Notes under the pieces: generated by a model | Seen by the model: the letters and a program-made list of their open reading frames with translations, nothing else | Told to the model about the DNA's origin: nothing | Databases searched by the model: none | Assembly: GCA_044230315.1 (NCBI GenBank) | Contig: JBGARJ010000026.1 | Span: 1 to 64,000, forward strand | DNA from: M3007 sp044230315 | GTDB lineage: Bacteria > Bacteroidota > Bacteroidia > Chitinophagales > Saprospiraceae | Length of the DNA: 64,000 nt | Direction of reading: 5' to 3' | Made by a program: the position numbers and the translations under genes | Shown: in pieces, positions 18,415 to 27,766 of the stretch | Layout of the letters: every line of letters begins with the position of its first letter | Numbering within the stretch: the first letter of the stretch is position 1

Positions 18415-19515
18415 TTATCCGCCTTTCAGGATCCGGTTGATCTGAATGGAGGTATCGAGAAACAGTATCTTGGGGTTGGCATTGCGCTCGATGTAATACA
18501 CGTTTTCGTTGAGGATGTTTACCAGGCTGGCGATTTTGTCGAAATCGAGCACCCTGGCCATATTTTGGGCGGCGTGCAATTCTTCGGGGCGAAGGCGGGC
18601 ATCGGGCCGGAGCGTGACGACCATCGCCATCAGTTCGCGCAAATAATGCAAGCCGTATTGGAGAAATTGTTTTTGGTTTTCGCGGCCCAGTTTGGCAAAA
18701 TTTTCGGTCCACTTCACCAGTTCCACCCCATTGCCGCGCCAGCATTTGCGCAGCCAGTCGAGCATGAGGGCCGCGTCGTCGTTTTCCGGGTTGTCGGCGA
18801 GTTGCAGGGCCAGGTTGAAATCGCCGCCCGAAAGTATCGCGATTTGTTCGGCGCGGTTGGCGTCGAGGGGGCGTTTGGCCTGCAGACCGGCGGCAATCTC
18901 GGCGTCGCTCAAGGGGTCGGTCTTGACCAGTTGGCAACGCGACAGGATAGTGGGCAGGATCTGGTCGGCATTTTCGGCCACCAGCAGAAAAACGGTTTGT
19001 TCCGGCGGCTCCTCGATGAGTTTGAGCAGGCGGTTGCCTTCCTTGCCCAGGTATTCGGGCAACCACATCAGCAGGATCTTATAGCGGCCTTCGAACGCTT
19101 TTAGGCTCAGTTTTTTGATGATGGCGTTGCATTCGTCCTTGGTGATATTGCCCTGCTTGTTGTCGGCGCCGAGGCGTTGCAGCCAGGTATTGGCGTCGAG
19201 GTAGGGGTTGTCGGCCAGAGCGGTGCGCCACTCTTTCAGGAACGTGCTGCTGACGGCGTTGGCGCCGACGGTAGGATAGGAAAAATGGATATCGGGGTGG
19301 ATCAGCTGCATCGACTTGTTGCAGGCATTACATTGGCCGCAGGGGCCGTCGCCGGGCGCAGGTTTTTCGCAGAGGAGCCATTGGGCGAATTCGACGGCGA
19401 GGGCCAGCGTGCCCCAGCCGGTCAGGCCGGTGAACAACAACGCGTGCGGCACCCGGCCGCTGGAATGCAGCTGGTGCAGGAAAGACGTTGCGCGTTGTTG
19501 GCCGAGTACCGGCAT
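18415..19515 (-). CDS. holB: DNA polymerase III delta-prime subunit
   Basis: The start is set at ATG 19515 (MPVLGQQRATSFL), giving 366 residues; the in-frame sequence upstream is glutathione peroxidase debris. The AAA+ fold shows a degenerate Walker A (TGLTGWGTLA, no Lys), as expected for the non-ATP-binding delta-prime. Zinc cysteines lie in CGQCNAC (59-65), and there are EEPPEQTVFLLV and an LSRC sensor motif. It is a structural part of the clamp loader with DnaX (gene at 54015-55802). It lies upstream of ricT on the same strand, the usual Bacteroidota neighbourhood. Confidence 0.9.
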   Translation of the reverse strand: MPVLGQQRATSFLHQLHSSGRVPHALLFTGLTGWGTLALAVEFAQWLLCEKPAPGDGPCGQCNACNKSMQLIHPDIHFSYPTVGANAVSSTFLKEWRTALADNPYLDANTWLQRLGADNKQGNITKDECNAIIKKLSLKAFEGRYKILLMWLPEYLGKEGNRLLKLIEEPPEQTVFLLVAENADQILPTILSRCQLVKTDPLSDAEIAAGLQAKRPLDANRAEQIAILSGGDFNLALQLADNPENDDAALMLDWLRKCWRGNGVELVKWTENFAKLGRENQKQFLQYGLHYLRELMAMVVTLRPDARLRPEELHAAQNMARVLDFDKIASLVNILNENVYYIERNANPKILFLDTSIQINRILKGG

Positions 19516-19560
19516 GTTCGTTATCGGTTGAACGGGAAACTGTCTGAAGACAATTTCGCC

Positions 19561-19971
19561 GCAGCTATTGAGAGCGATGCGCAAAAGGATTTTGTCGGAC
19601 GAGGGATCGCAGGCAGGCGGGAACGCGGCCAGCAGTCGGCTTTGTTCGTCGAGCAGGTATTTTTGAAAATTTCAGGACACCGCGCTGCCCAACCGGCCGT
19701 TTTCGGCTTTGGACATCAACCAACGGTATATGGGATGCGGCTGCATCCCGTTGATCTGCACTTTAGCCGCCAGGGAGAACGTCACGCCGTATGGCCGGGT
19801 GTAAAACCGGCGTATTTCCGGCGCGACGCCGGGCTCTTGCCCGCCAAAATCGCTGCCCGGAAAGCCGACCATGACAAGGTTATGGCTAAAGTGTTCAAAC
19901 AATTCCTGAAGTTGTTGATATTGAGGCGGGTAGCCGCATTCGAAGGCTACGTTCACCACCAATATCTTCCC
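19561..19971 (-). pseudogene. Glutathione peroxidase remnant
   Basis: The translation matches the peroxidase family from just before the active site: GKILVVNVAFECGYPPQYQQL (active Cys in ECG), GFPGSDFGGQEPG, and YGVTFSLAAKVQINGMQPHPIYRWL. It is broken in three ways. The 5' end stops at repeat B2, with an in-frame TAA inside the repeat just before GK. The Gln of the usual NQF motif is replaced (SDF). A TGA at 19674-19672 occupies the place of the conserved Trp of WNF; the frame then continues as NFQKYLLDEQSRLLAAFPP and runs on into holB. TGA ends other genes here (for example cinA), so recoding is unlikely. Confidence 0.78.
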
Positions 19972-19973
19972 TT

Positions 19974-20138
19974 AGAACATATTTGGGATTTCATTGCCGG
20001 ACTCCAAACGGAAAATCTCCTATCATACGGCCATTAAATTCCTCAGCGCATTACCCGCATACGCCTGCAAATTCAGCCTGGTTTGAAGAACTAGAATCTT
20101 TCCGTTTTCGCCTCAGCGTGAAGGCCCAAACATATTCA
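19974..20138. repeat. Palindromic repeat family B, full-length copy 2
   Basis: The element is bounded by AGAACATATTTGGG at the left and CCCAAACATATTC at the right. It shares TTTCATTGCCGGACTCCAAA with the short copies, and ACCCGCATACGCCTGCAAA and TTTCGCCTCAGC with copy 1. It directly abuts the glutathione peroxidase remnant and appears to have removed that gene's 5' end. Confidence 0.82.
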
Positions 20139-20368
20139 TACCTGCAAACGCTGCAAAATCGATCATTTCGCCTCCAAGCCCTTCCACACAAAACCGGTCA
20201 ATGGAGTTTAATTCGTTTTCATTTCAGGCGAAGGTACGGTAACATTTACAGTTTTCCGTCCCGAGTTTTCGCCCGGGCCGCCGGCTGGAACCCAAAGCGG
20301 GTTTTGCTGTTTAAAATGCCAATGATTTTGACCCCGCTAACACGTATGTTCAACCCGCAACGCACGAT

Positions 20369-20779
20369 ATGCAGCAAGTAGCCGTCATCCGCAAAGCCCA
20401 TTTCAACGCCGCCCACCGGCTGCACAACCCGACCTGGAGCGAAGCCAAAAACCAGGAAGTGTTCGGGCTGTGCAACAACCCCAACTGGCATGGGCATAAC
20501 TACGAACTGGAAGTGAAAGTGACTGGCCCGATCGACTCTGAAACCGGCATGGTCATCGACCTGGGTTGGTTGGCCGACCTGATCCGCGATCAAATCGAAC
20601 TGCGCTTCGACCACAAAAACCTGAACCTCGACACTGAAGAATTCCGCGCGCTCAACCCTACGGCTGAAAACATCTGCGTGGTCATTTGGAATATCCTGCG
20701 CCAGCACTTGCCTGCCCGCTACGACCTGCACGTGCGGCTGTATGAGACGCCGCGCAATTTTGTGGAGTATCCGGCATAA
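20369..20779 (+). CDS. queD: 6-pyruvoyl-tetrahydropterin synthase / QueD family protein
   Basis: This is a 136-residue T-fold enzyme. Zinc ligands are His16 (AAHRLH) and the HGHNY pair (His41, His43), with Cys35 as the catalytic nucleophile (GLCNNPNWHGH). DH at 81-82 and PTAEN (Glu100) complete the substrate pocket. QueD makes 6-carboxytetrahydropterin for queuosine and PTPS acts in tetrahydrobiopterin synthesis; sequence alone does not fix which applies here. It is a single-gene unit after repeat B2. Confidence 0.9.
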   Translation: MQQVAVIRKAHFNAAHRLHNPTWSEAKNQEVFGLCNNPNWHGHNYELEVKVTGPIDSETGMVIDLGWLADLIRDQIELRFDHKNLNLDTEEFRALNPTAENICVVIWNILRQHLPARYDLHVRLYETPRNFVEYPA

Positions 20780-20957
20780 GCGCATATTGAGGGTTTCCCC
20801 GAGGTGCTGTGTGAACGCCCTTTCCGACTCTTGCTCCCTTAGACTTGTTGCGACGGGCGTCTTTGGCGGGAAAAAAACCTGTTTTTCCGCCTTGCTATTT
20901 TTCCCCCTGCGCACCCGGTTTCTCGCTATACACGTACTACGGTTAATGGTACACTCC

Positions 20958-20998
20958 GAATATGTCTGGATCTCATTGTTGAACTCCAAATATGTTCT
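20958..20998. repeat. Short derivative of repeat family B
   Basis: GAATATGTCTGGA (20958-20970) and TCCAAATATGTTCT (20985-20998) are the two ends of family B with only 14 bp between. The whole resembles the left end of copy 2 folded on its own. Confidence 0.65.
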
Positions 20999-21031
20999 AA
21001 CGGGCCTTGTAGATTTTCCTGAAACGCAGAC

Positions 21032-21093
21032 CGCCCCGGCGCCCAGCAAAACGAAGCGTTTGAATCACGCTGCACCGCTGTGCCGCCGGGGCG
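21032..21093. terminator. Hairpin downstream of the small T9SS protein gene
   Basis: CGCCCCGGCG (21032-21041) pairs perfectly with CGCCGGGGCG (21084-21093) over a 42-nt loop. It lies 34 nt beyond the minus-strand stop at 21127. Confidence 0.5.
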
Positions 21094-21126
21094 ACTTTGC
21101 AGAAACCGGAGGTAATTATCCGCCGT

Positions 21127-21810
21127 TTATTTCTTCACCAACTCAATGGCCTGGAACACCCTTCCCTGGTTATCTTCCAGCACGACCATATAGGTGCCGG
21201 CGGGTTGGCCGTTCAGGCGGTACTGTTCGCCGGGCGCGGCGTCGAAGCGGGCTACTTCGCGGCTGTCGAGCGAGAACACGCGGATTGTCTGCACGGCGTC
21301 GGCGTTATCCAGGCGGAAGTAATCCGTCGTTGGGTTGGGGAAGAGTTTGACGGAGGCAGCCGGGAGCGGCGAGCCCGTGCCCGATAACGACGATGTAAAC
21401 AAAAACGTGATAGTAGCCGTATCGGAAGGCACGTTGAGGTTGGTCAGTTTCAGGTGAATCAGACCGTTGGCGCCGACGATCGTGTCTTCGTTGAGGAAGT
21501 GCATGATGAGGTTGCCGGTAAGGCCGCCTGCGAGTTTGAACGTCTTTGTACTGACGTGGGCAAGGTAGCACAAATTGATGTCGCACACCTGCGTTTCGCA
21601 GCCCGGTGTGATGTTGATCACGAAACGTTCCCACTTGATCGGGATCGAATCGGTCGTCAGGTTGTGAATGGTGGTGTGGCCGGAGGTGTCCTTCGCCCAG
21701 TTCGGGGCGATTGTCCACACCTCAGTGGAGCCGAGGCTGAACGTAGTTTGTGCAACTGCGGCGCCACAAAACAACAGGATCAGAACAGGAAGTGTAAACA
21801 AGCGTTTCAT
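21127..21810 (-). CDS. Small secreted protein with T9SS type A sorting domain
   Basis: The 227-residue product starts at ATG 21810 (MKRLFTLPVLILLFCGAAVAQ, a clean signal peptide). An immunoglobulin-like beta domain of about 120 residues follows (WAKDTSGHTTIHNLTTDSIPIKWERFV), with a Cys pair and CYLAHV. The end is a type A sorting domain (VKLFPNPTTDYFRLDN ... GTYMVVLEDNQGRVFQ). No function beyond export to the surface can be read. A TACCTTTG box lies at 21859-21852. Confidence 0.82.
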   Translation of the reverse strand: MKRLFTLPVLILLFCGAAVAQTTFSLGSTEVWTIAPNWAKDTSGHTTIHNLTTDSIPIKWERFVINITPGCETQVCDINLCYLAHVSTKTFKLAGGLTGNLIMHFLNEDTIVGANGLIHLKLTNLNVPSDTATITFLFTSSLSGTGSPLPAASVKLFPNPTTDYFRLDNADAVQTIRVFSLDSREVARFDAAPGEQYRLNGQPAGTYMVVLEDNQGRVFQAIELVKK

Positions 21811-21851
21811 AGGCAAATTGTCCATTTTTAGCAGGTTTTGTAATAATTAAA

Positions 21852-21859
21852 CAAAGGTA
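21852..21859 (-). promoter_or_regulatory. Bacteroidota -7 box of the small T9SS gene
   Basis: TACCTTTG on the minus strand, 41 nt upstream of the start codon at 21810. No TTG is seen at -33. Confidence 0.5.
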
Positions 21860-21944
21860 CGCCGGTCAGCCGGAACCCATGCCCTATTTTTGTATGGGTT
21901 CCGGCTTTTTTACGTCCGCTGTAAGCCAATAGCAAAAAAAACAT

Positions 21945-23474
21945 ATGAGAAAGCACTGGGCGTTTGTGCTCTTCCTGGTCACAGCCCTGCAGATACACGC
22001 GCAATTGCCGTCCGGCTCCATCGCGCCGGATTTCAAGGCAAATGACATCAACGGGCAATCCTGGCACTTGTACGACCTGCTGGATTCGGGCAAAATCGTC
22101 GTGCTGGAGATTTCAGCCACCTGGTGCCCGCCGTGCTGGGCCTACCACAACGGCCATGCCATGCACCATTTATATGAAGAACACGGCCCGGACGGCGACA
22201 ATAGAGCGCGGGTGCTCTTCATCGAAGGCGACCCGAACACAAATACAAACTGCCTCTACGGCTCGGCCGGTTGCAACAACTACACCCCCGGCAACTGGGT
22301 AGCCGGCACCCCCTTTCCGATTATCGACAATGCAAAGATCGCCGACACCTTCCAGGTCAACTATTACCCTACTATTTTCGTGATCTGCCCCAACCGCAAA
22401 GTATATGAGGTGGGCCAGTGGAGCGCCGCCGACCTCTGGAAACAGGCGCTTACCTGCCCGGTGGCTTTCGGGGCCAACAACGCCGGTATTTTCGATTACG
22501 CCACCGGCACCGATTTGAATGAAGTATGCGGCACAACAACGCTGAAACCGGCCTTTTCCCTGATCAATCTCGGCTCCGAAGCCCTCACGCAAGCCACCGT
22601 TTCGCTGCAATGGAACAACGCGACCCAGCAAACTTATGAGTGGACGGGCAACCTCGGCCTCTACGGTGAAATACCGGTCGTGTTCGACGAGTTGGCCGTG
22701 CACCAGGGCGGGGCCCTGAAAACGCGGCTGATCAGCATCAACAACGCTCAGGTCGACGACGATACCGCCAATAATGTCCGGGTTGATAGCTTCACCGACG
22801 CCAAAGCCTTCAACAGCCTGAAAGTGCTGCTCAAGATCCATACCGATCAATACGGCGCCGAAACCTATTGGGAACTGCGCGACGACCAGGGCAAGGTCCT
22901 GGAGCTCGGTGGTAACCAGGCGGTCGGCCCCAATGGCGGCGGCAAGTACGGCGGCGCCCCGAACGGCCCGGGCGCGTACAGCAACAACGTGACTATCCGC
23001 GATACGCTCAACTTGCCCGGACCCGGATGCTACTCCCTCCATTTTGTCGACGCCTATGGCGACGGCATGTGCTGCGCCTTCGGCAACGGCTATTACAAAC
23101 TCTACAACCTCGACGACCCGAACCCCATCCTGTCGGGCGGCGCCTTCCGCGCATACGACAACCGGGGTTTCAGCGCCAGCATGGTTACAGCCGCCGGGGA
23201 GCCCGTTTCCGCCGAACCTGTACTCCAACTCTTCCCCAACCCGGCCACCGACCGGCTCCACCTCGACCTTTCGCTGCCGCAAGCCGCACCCGTGGCCGCA
23301 AGCGTGATCAATGCCCTGGGCCAACTGGTTTTCCAACGCCCGCCGGAACTGCTTGATGCCGGCGAACACCAGCGCGAAATCGATCTGACTGGCTTACCCG
23401 AAGGATTATACTGGCTGCACCTGCAGGCCGACCGCCAGCAGCTGGTCCGGAAATTCCTGATTCGCCGCCGCTGA
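21945..23474 (+). CDS. Secreted thioredoxin-fold protein with T9SS sorting domain
   Basis: The 509-residue product has a signal peptide (MRKHWAFVLFLVTALQIHAQ) and a TlpA/AhpC-like thioredoxin domain with a CPPC active site at 61-64 (ISATWCPPCWAYHNG). The conserved cis-Pro segment (NYYPTIFVICPNRKVYEVG) follows. A linker of two beta-sandwich regions leads to a type A sorting domain (VLQLFPNPATDRLHLDL ... GLYWLHLQADRQ). An extracellular thiol-disulfide or redox role is suggested by the intact CxxC. Both flanking T9SS genes use separate promoters. Confidence 0.87.
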   Translation: MRKHWAFVLFLVTALQIHAQLPSGSIAPDFKANDINGQSWHLYDLLDSGKIVVLEISATWCPPCWAYHNGHAMHHLYEEHGPDGDNRARVLFIEGDPNTNTNCLYGSAGCNNYTPGNWVAGTPFPIIDNAKIADTFQVNYYPTIFVICPNRKVYEVGQWSAADLWKQALTCPVAFGANNAGIFDYATGTDLNEVCGTTTLKPAFSLINLGSEALTQATVSLQWNNATQQTYEWTGNLGLYGEIPVVFDELAVHQGGALKTRLISINNAQVDDDTANNVRVDSFTDAKAFNSLKVLLKIHTDQYGAETYWELRDDQGKVLELGGNQAVGPNGGGKYGGAPNGPGAYSNNVTIRDTLNLPGPGCYSLHFVDAYGDGMCCAFGNGYYKLYNLDDPNPILSGGAFRAYDNRGFSASMVTAAGEPVSAEPVLQLFPNPATDRLHLDLSLPQAAPVAASVINALGQLVFQRPPELLDAGEHQREIDLTGLPEGLYWLHLQADRQQLVRKFLIRRR

Positions 23475-23587
23475 AAAACGAACGCCCGATTTTACGTTGT
23501 TAGCGACGCCGCGGTAAAAACCGATGCCTTTGGCGGCGGACGATTGCCATGTTTTCTCCTCAAGCCTTGGTTTTTAACCCAGCGCCA

Positions 23588-25168
23588 CTAAACCCCGAGC
23601 CATTCCGATATGGCCCGGGCGACCCGTTGCCCATCCATAGCCGCTGAAAGTATCCCCCCGGCATAGCCGGCGCCTTCGCCCGATGGGAACAGCCCTTCCA
23701 CGCCCGTATGCATACAAGTGCGGGGGTCGCGCGGGATGCGCACCGGCGCGCTGGTGCGGCTTTCGGTGCCCACCACGATGGCTTCCGCGGTCAGGTATCC
23801 GCGCATCATTTTGCCAAACTCCGCCAGGCCGTCGCGGAGGCGTTTGTAAATAAACGGCGGCAACAATTCGAAAAGGGGCGCGGGGTAAACGCCCGGAATG
23901 TAGGAGCTGCCCGGCAAGGTGGCCGACAGGCGCCCGGCGATAAAGTCGGGCAAACGCAACGCCGGGCCCTTTTGGCTGCCGTCGCCGGCGGCAAACATGG
24001 CGCGTTCCACGGCGGCCTGAAACTCCAGGTGCGCGAATACGCCGTGTTGTTGCCAGGGCGCCAAATCGGCCGGTTCTACCGCTACCACTACGCCCGAGTT
24101 GGCAAACGGCGAGTCGCGCCGGCTCATGCTCATACCGTTGACTACTATTTCGCCGGGCGCCGTGGCGGCGGGCACAATCAACCCGCCCGGACACATGCAA
24201 AATGAAAACACGCCGCGTTCGCGCACCTGGCAGACCAGGCTGTAACTGGCCGCCGGCAAATTCGGGTGGCGCGGGGTTTGCCGGTATTGAATGCCGTCGA
24301 TCAGCGGTTGCGGGTGCTCCACCCGCACGCCCAGCGCGAAAGGTTTTGCTTCGATGGCGATGCCTTTGGCGTGGAGCAGGCGGTATATATCGCGCGCCGA
24401 ATGCCCCGTGGCCAGCACCACGGCGTCGGCCAGCCATTCGCGGTGGGCGCCGGTGTCCGGGTTTTGCGCCGTGACGCCGGCGATCCGGCCGTTTCGAAGG
24501 ATCAGGTCGGTGACAAACTGCCCGAAATGCACCTCCCCGCCGTAGTGGAGGATAGTTTCCCGGATATTCTGCACCACACCGGGCAATTTGTTCGAACCGA
24601 TATGCGGGTGCGCCTCGCTGAGAATATCCGGTTGGGCGCCGTGTTCGACCAGCAGATGGAGGGCTTTTCGCAGGTTGCCGCGTTTTTCCGAACGGGTGTA
24701 CAACTTGCCGTCGGAATACGTGCCGGCGCCGCCTTCGCCAAAGCAATAGTTGGAGTGCGGGTTTACTTCGCCGAACTGCTGGATGGCGCGCAGGTCGCGC
24801 CGCCGCAGGCGTACATCCTTGCCCCGGTCGAGCACAATGGGCTGTATGCCGCGTTCGAGCAATTCCAGCGCGGCAAAGTAACCGGCCGGCCCCGCGCCCA
24901 CGATCAGCACGCGCCCGTGGCGCCCGTCGGTGGGCCGCAGGGAAGATAGTATAGCCGGTTCGGGCGTAAACACTTCGCCCGGGCCGTACACCGCCACGCG
25001 CAGGCGGAAAACCGGCGGCCGGCTACGGGCGTCAAGCGATGCTTTCAGGATTTCGAGATGGGCAATTTGTCCGGCCGGAAGACCGGCTTGCCGGGCCGCT
25101 TTTTCCTGCAGGCGGGCCGTATCATAGCGCTCCTCTGCGGGGAGCGCGAGTTCAACCAGGATAGGCAT
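23588..25168 (-). CDS. NAD(P)/FAD-dependent oxidoreductase (COG2509 type)
   Basis: The 526-residue product has a short N-terminal domain (ILKASLDARSRPPVFRLRV), then an FAD-binding Rossmann fold with VGAGPAGYFAALELLERG. It also has NYCFGEGGAGTYSDGKLYTR, an ATGHSARDIY motif, and a C-terminal GLFPSGEGAGYAGGILSAAMDG that closes the FAD site. These uncharacterised dehydrogenases are related to FixC/HI0933-like flavoproteins. The substrate is not known. It is a single gene, convergent with the thioredoxin-like gene. Confidence 0.88.
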   Translation of the reverse strand: MPILVELALPAEERYDTARLQEKAARQAGLPAGQIAHLEILKASLDARSRPPVFRLRVAVYGPGEVFTPEPAILSSLRPTDGRHGRVLIVGAGPAGYFAALELLERGIQPIVLDRGKDVRLRRRDLRAIQQFGEVNPHSNYCFGEGGAGTYSDGKLYTRSEKRGNLRKALHLLVEHGAQPDILSEAHPHIGSNKLPGVVQNIRETILHYGGEVHFGQFVTDLILRNGRIAGVTAQNPDTGAHREWLADAVVLATGHSARDIYRLLHAKGIAIEAKPFALGVRVEHPQPLIDGIQYRQTPRHPNLPAASYSLVCQVRERGVFSFCMCPGGLIVPAATAPGEIVVNGMSMSRRDSPFANSGVVVAVEPADLAPWQQHGVFAHLEFQAAVERAMFAAGDGSQKGPALRLPDFIAGRLSATLPGSSYIPGVYPAPLFELLPPFIYKRLRDGLAEFGKMMRGYLTAEAIVVGTESRTSAPVRIPRDPRTCMHTGVEGLFPSGEGAGYAGGILSAAMDGQRVARAISEWLGV

Positions 25169-25287
25169 GGCGTGTGTGTTCCGTAGTTATCGGAAAAAGG
25201 AGTCGCGGAACCGGGTTTTACTAGCCGTCGGTGTTCCGCAGCCCGAATATCATCATTTTGGTGGGTTTTGAGGACAAACAGTTGTTG

Positions 25288-25977
25288 TTATTTCCCGGCG
25301 CACAAGGTCTGCAAATCCGAATCTTTGCCAAACACCACGAGCACATCGCCCTGCTGTAGGAGCAAACTATCGCCCACGATGCCGAGCGATTTGCGGGCCA
25401 CGGTGGTTTTGCCCAGGAAATTGGTTTTTTCTTCCCTGCGCAAAACGGTAACCAGCCGCAGTTCGCCTTTATCGGGCAGATTGATCTCGTTCAGGCGTTT
25501 TCCCACAAAGGATTTGGGCACGTCGAGTTCGACAATTTCGTATTTTTCGTCCACCGGGAAGGCTTTCAGGCTGCCTTTCAGCGAAAATCGTTCGGCCAGT
25601 TGGTCGGCATAGGCCGCTTCGGGGTTGATGATCTCGTGCACGTTCATCGTTTCGAGGATGGCCGTATGAATATAAGAAATGCCCCGCGCGATGATCCGGA
25701 TATCGGGGTAATGCCGCTTGATGAGGGCCACGGTGGTGAGCGAAGCGCCTACGTCTTCGCCGATGCTGACGATGGCAAAATCAGCCTCGTCGATCGGCAG
25801 CCGCCCGATGTTTTGTTCCTCGGTGGTGTCGGCGCTCACCACATAGGTCAGGTGATCCTGCAGAAGGGTGGTATGTTCGGAGTTGTTGTCCACTCCGATA
25901 ACTTCATGACCTTCCTCGATGAGGCGCTTGCCGAGGCTGGCGCCGAAGTTGCCCAAGCCAATAATGACGAATTTCAT
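25288..25977 (-). CDS. ktrA: Potassium channel regulatory subunit (KtrA/TrkA, RCK)
   Basis: The start is at ATG 25977 (MKFVIIGLGNFGASLG), giving 229 residues. The N-terminal RCK_N Rossmann fold binds nucleotide through GLGNFG and the acidic VDNN. An RCK_C domain follows with a typical DVLVVFG ending. KtrA/TrkA rings gate potassium uptake in response to ATP/ADP or NAD(H). It lies 52 nt after the membrane subunit gene on the same strand and is surely co-transcribed. Confidence 0.92.
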   Translation of the reverse strand: MKFVIIGLGNFGASLGKRLIEEGHEVIGVDNNSEHTTLLQDHLTYVVSADTTEEQNIGRLPIDEADFAIVSIGEDVGASLTTVALIKRHYPDIRIIARGISYIHTAILETMNVHEIINPEAAYADQLAERFSLKGSLKAFPVDEKYEIVELDVPKSFVGKRLNEINLPDKGELRLVTVLRREEKTNFLGKTTVARKSLGIVGDSLLLQQGDVLVVFGKDSDLQTLCAGK

Positions 25978-26029
25978 GCTGATGGGTTGAAAATATGATT
26001 TACGCCTAAACACGCGGGCCATCGGACGA

Positions 26030-27766
26030 TCAGTTGACGATGATATTGTTTTCCGGAAAGATCATCCGACCGACCCGTGATTTCTTATTTAAGGTGGCTA
26101 CCAGTGCGATTAAAAAGGTCAGGAAACTGACCCGGCCCAGGAACATCAGGATAATGATAACAATCTTACTGGCTGTACAAAGTTTAGCGGTCAGCCCCAG
26201 CGACAGCCCAACCGTTCCGTAGGCTGAAAAGCACTCAAACGCCGCGGCCAGCACGGGCAGTTCGGGCTGAAAAGTAATGATCAGCGTGGTGGACAAGCCG
26301 ATCGCGATCAACGAAAGGCTGATCACGGTGGTCACCCGGGCAATCACGGCGTTCGGAATGGTTTGCCACTTGAATACCAGTTGGTCCCTGCCGCGGATCT
26401 GGTTGATCAGGTTGAGCGTGGCAATGGCGAAAACGGTGGTTTTGATCCCACCGCCGGTAGAGCCCGGTGAAGCGCCGATCCACATCAGCAGCAGAAAGAT
26501 CATGACCGTTGGGTTGAGCAACGCGTTCATGTCCACATTGTTAAAGCCGGCTGTACGGGGAGTCACCGAGTTGAAAAACGCCGCGGCCAGCTTGCCCCCG
26601 AAACCGTGTTCTGCGAGGGTGTTGTTGTATTCCAGGCAAAAAAAAGCGATCCATCCCAGCACCAGCAAGATCAGGGTGGTGCGCCATACGAGGGTGGTGT
26701 TGATGTCCCATTTCACCAACAGGTTTTGCGGTTTGCCAATGAGCGGAATATATTGGAAAAGAAAGCGCCGCACCCGGAATCGGACCACGGAAAACACGTT
26801 GAAGAACACGTTGTAGCCGATGCCGCCCGTAATGATCAGCCCCGCGATGATGATGTGCAGGGCGTAATTGTTCCGGAAACCGGGCTCATACAGCGAGTTG
26901 GTCAGCGTGGAAAAGCCGGCATTGCAAAAGGCCGACACGGAGTGGAAAATTGCAAAAAACAGGTCGGTGCCCGGCGCCGTTACCCAGATGGCCAGCACAC
27001 CGAAAAATTCTATGACAAACACAAACCCCACGATCTTGGCCAGGTTGCGGAACGTCGTGCGCAGGTTGCCGGCGCTGATCAGGTCGGTCAGAAAAATGAT
27101 ATCCTTAAACGATTTTTCACCCCGGAAGAGCAGGCCGAACAGATTGGTAAAGGTCAGAACGCCGATACCGCCCATCTGGATGAGGAACAGGATGATCACC
27201 TGGCCCAAAAAGGTAAAATCCTTGCCGGTATCGAGTACGGCCAGGCCGGTGACACACACGGCGCTGGTGGCGGTAAAGAGGGCGTCGACGACGGAGATGC
27301 CGTTTTGGGTGGCATTTGGCAACACCAGCAAGCCGGTGCCCACTACGATGATGCCGAGAAAGGTGCTGACAAAAGCCAGCGCCGGATGCATGTTTTGGTA
27401 AAACTTCAGGAAGGTGTGCTCCGAAATGTCGATCACCAGCGTGAACCCCGCCAAAATATAAAAAGCACCGTTGGGCATCAGGCGAAACCCGAAAAGGCCC
27501 AGCGCGCTGTGTATCGCCAGCAGGGAGATCGTAATGATCAGGAAAAGGGCAAAGATCTTAGTGGTCGGCGGCCGGAACGATTGGGCCCGTTCGACGCTTT
27601 TCATAATGAGCAACGGCGTGTACACCAACATCCCGACCCACAAAACCGGCTCGCGCAACCCGTCGATAGATTCGACGCGAAGCACCAGCAATACCAGGAG
27701 CATAGCCTGCAGCCACCAGCCCTGTCGGAGCGATTGTAACCAACTAGAGTCCACGGTTGGGATCAA
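26030..27766 (-). CDS. ktrB: Potassium uptake transporter, KtrB/TrkH family
   Basis: This is a membrane protein of up to 578 residues with four pore-loop repeats: TSAVCVTGL, AFCNAGFSTL, PRTAGFNNVD and AYGTVGLSLG. Each holds the conserved filter glycine. About ten transmembrane segments are visible. The reading frame opens with TTG at 27766, overlapping the end of the E2 gene by 23 nt; a GTG at 27754 or ATG at 27706 are alternatives, so the N-terminus is uncertain. The extra hydrophobic N-terminal region is typical of Bacteroidota homologues. Confidence 0.9.
   Translation of the reverse strand: MIPTVDSSWLQSLRQGWWLQAMLLVLLVLRVESIDGLREPVLWVGMLVYTPLLIMKSVERAQSFRPPTTKIFALFLIITISLLAIHSALGLFGFRLMPNGAFYILAGFTLVIDISEHTFLKFYQNMHPALAFVSTFLGIIVVGTGLLVLPNATQNGISVVDALFTATSAVCVTGLAVLDTGKDFTFLGQVIILFLIQMGGIGVLTFTNLFGLLFRGEKSFKDIIFLTDLISAGNLRTTFRNLAKIVGFVFVIEFFGVLAIWVTAPGTDLFFAIFHSVSAFCNAGFSTLTNSLYEPGFRNNYALHIIIAGLIITGGIGYNVFFNVFSVVRFRVRRFLFQYIPLIGKPQNLLVKWDINTTLVWRTTLILLVLGWIAFFCLEYNNTLAEHGFGGKLAAAFFNSVTPRTAGFNNVDMNALLNPTVMIFLLLMWIGASPGSTGGGIKTTVFAIATLNLINQIRGRDQLVFKWQTIPNAVIARVTTVISLSLIAIGLSTTLIITFQPELPVLAAAFECFSAYGTVGLSLGLTAKLCTASKIVIIILMFLGRVSFLTFLIALVATLNKKSRVGRMIFPENNIIVN

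Larger units (their letters stand above)
20780..21126. other. Gap with a short repeat and a terminator
   Basis: No gene is visible. It holds the shortened family B repeat at 20958-20998 and the hairpin at 21032-21093 that ends the minus-strand T9SS gene. 20780-20957 shows nothing I recognise. Confidence 0.6.

Noticed and set aside
19672..19674. TGA in the peroxidase remnant as a selenocysteine codon
   Set aside because: Selenocysteine would replace the active-site Cys (ECG), which is intact here; the TGA stands at the Trp of WNF. The 5' end is also missing.
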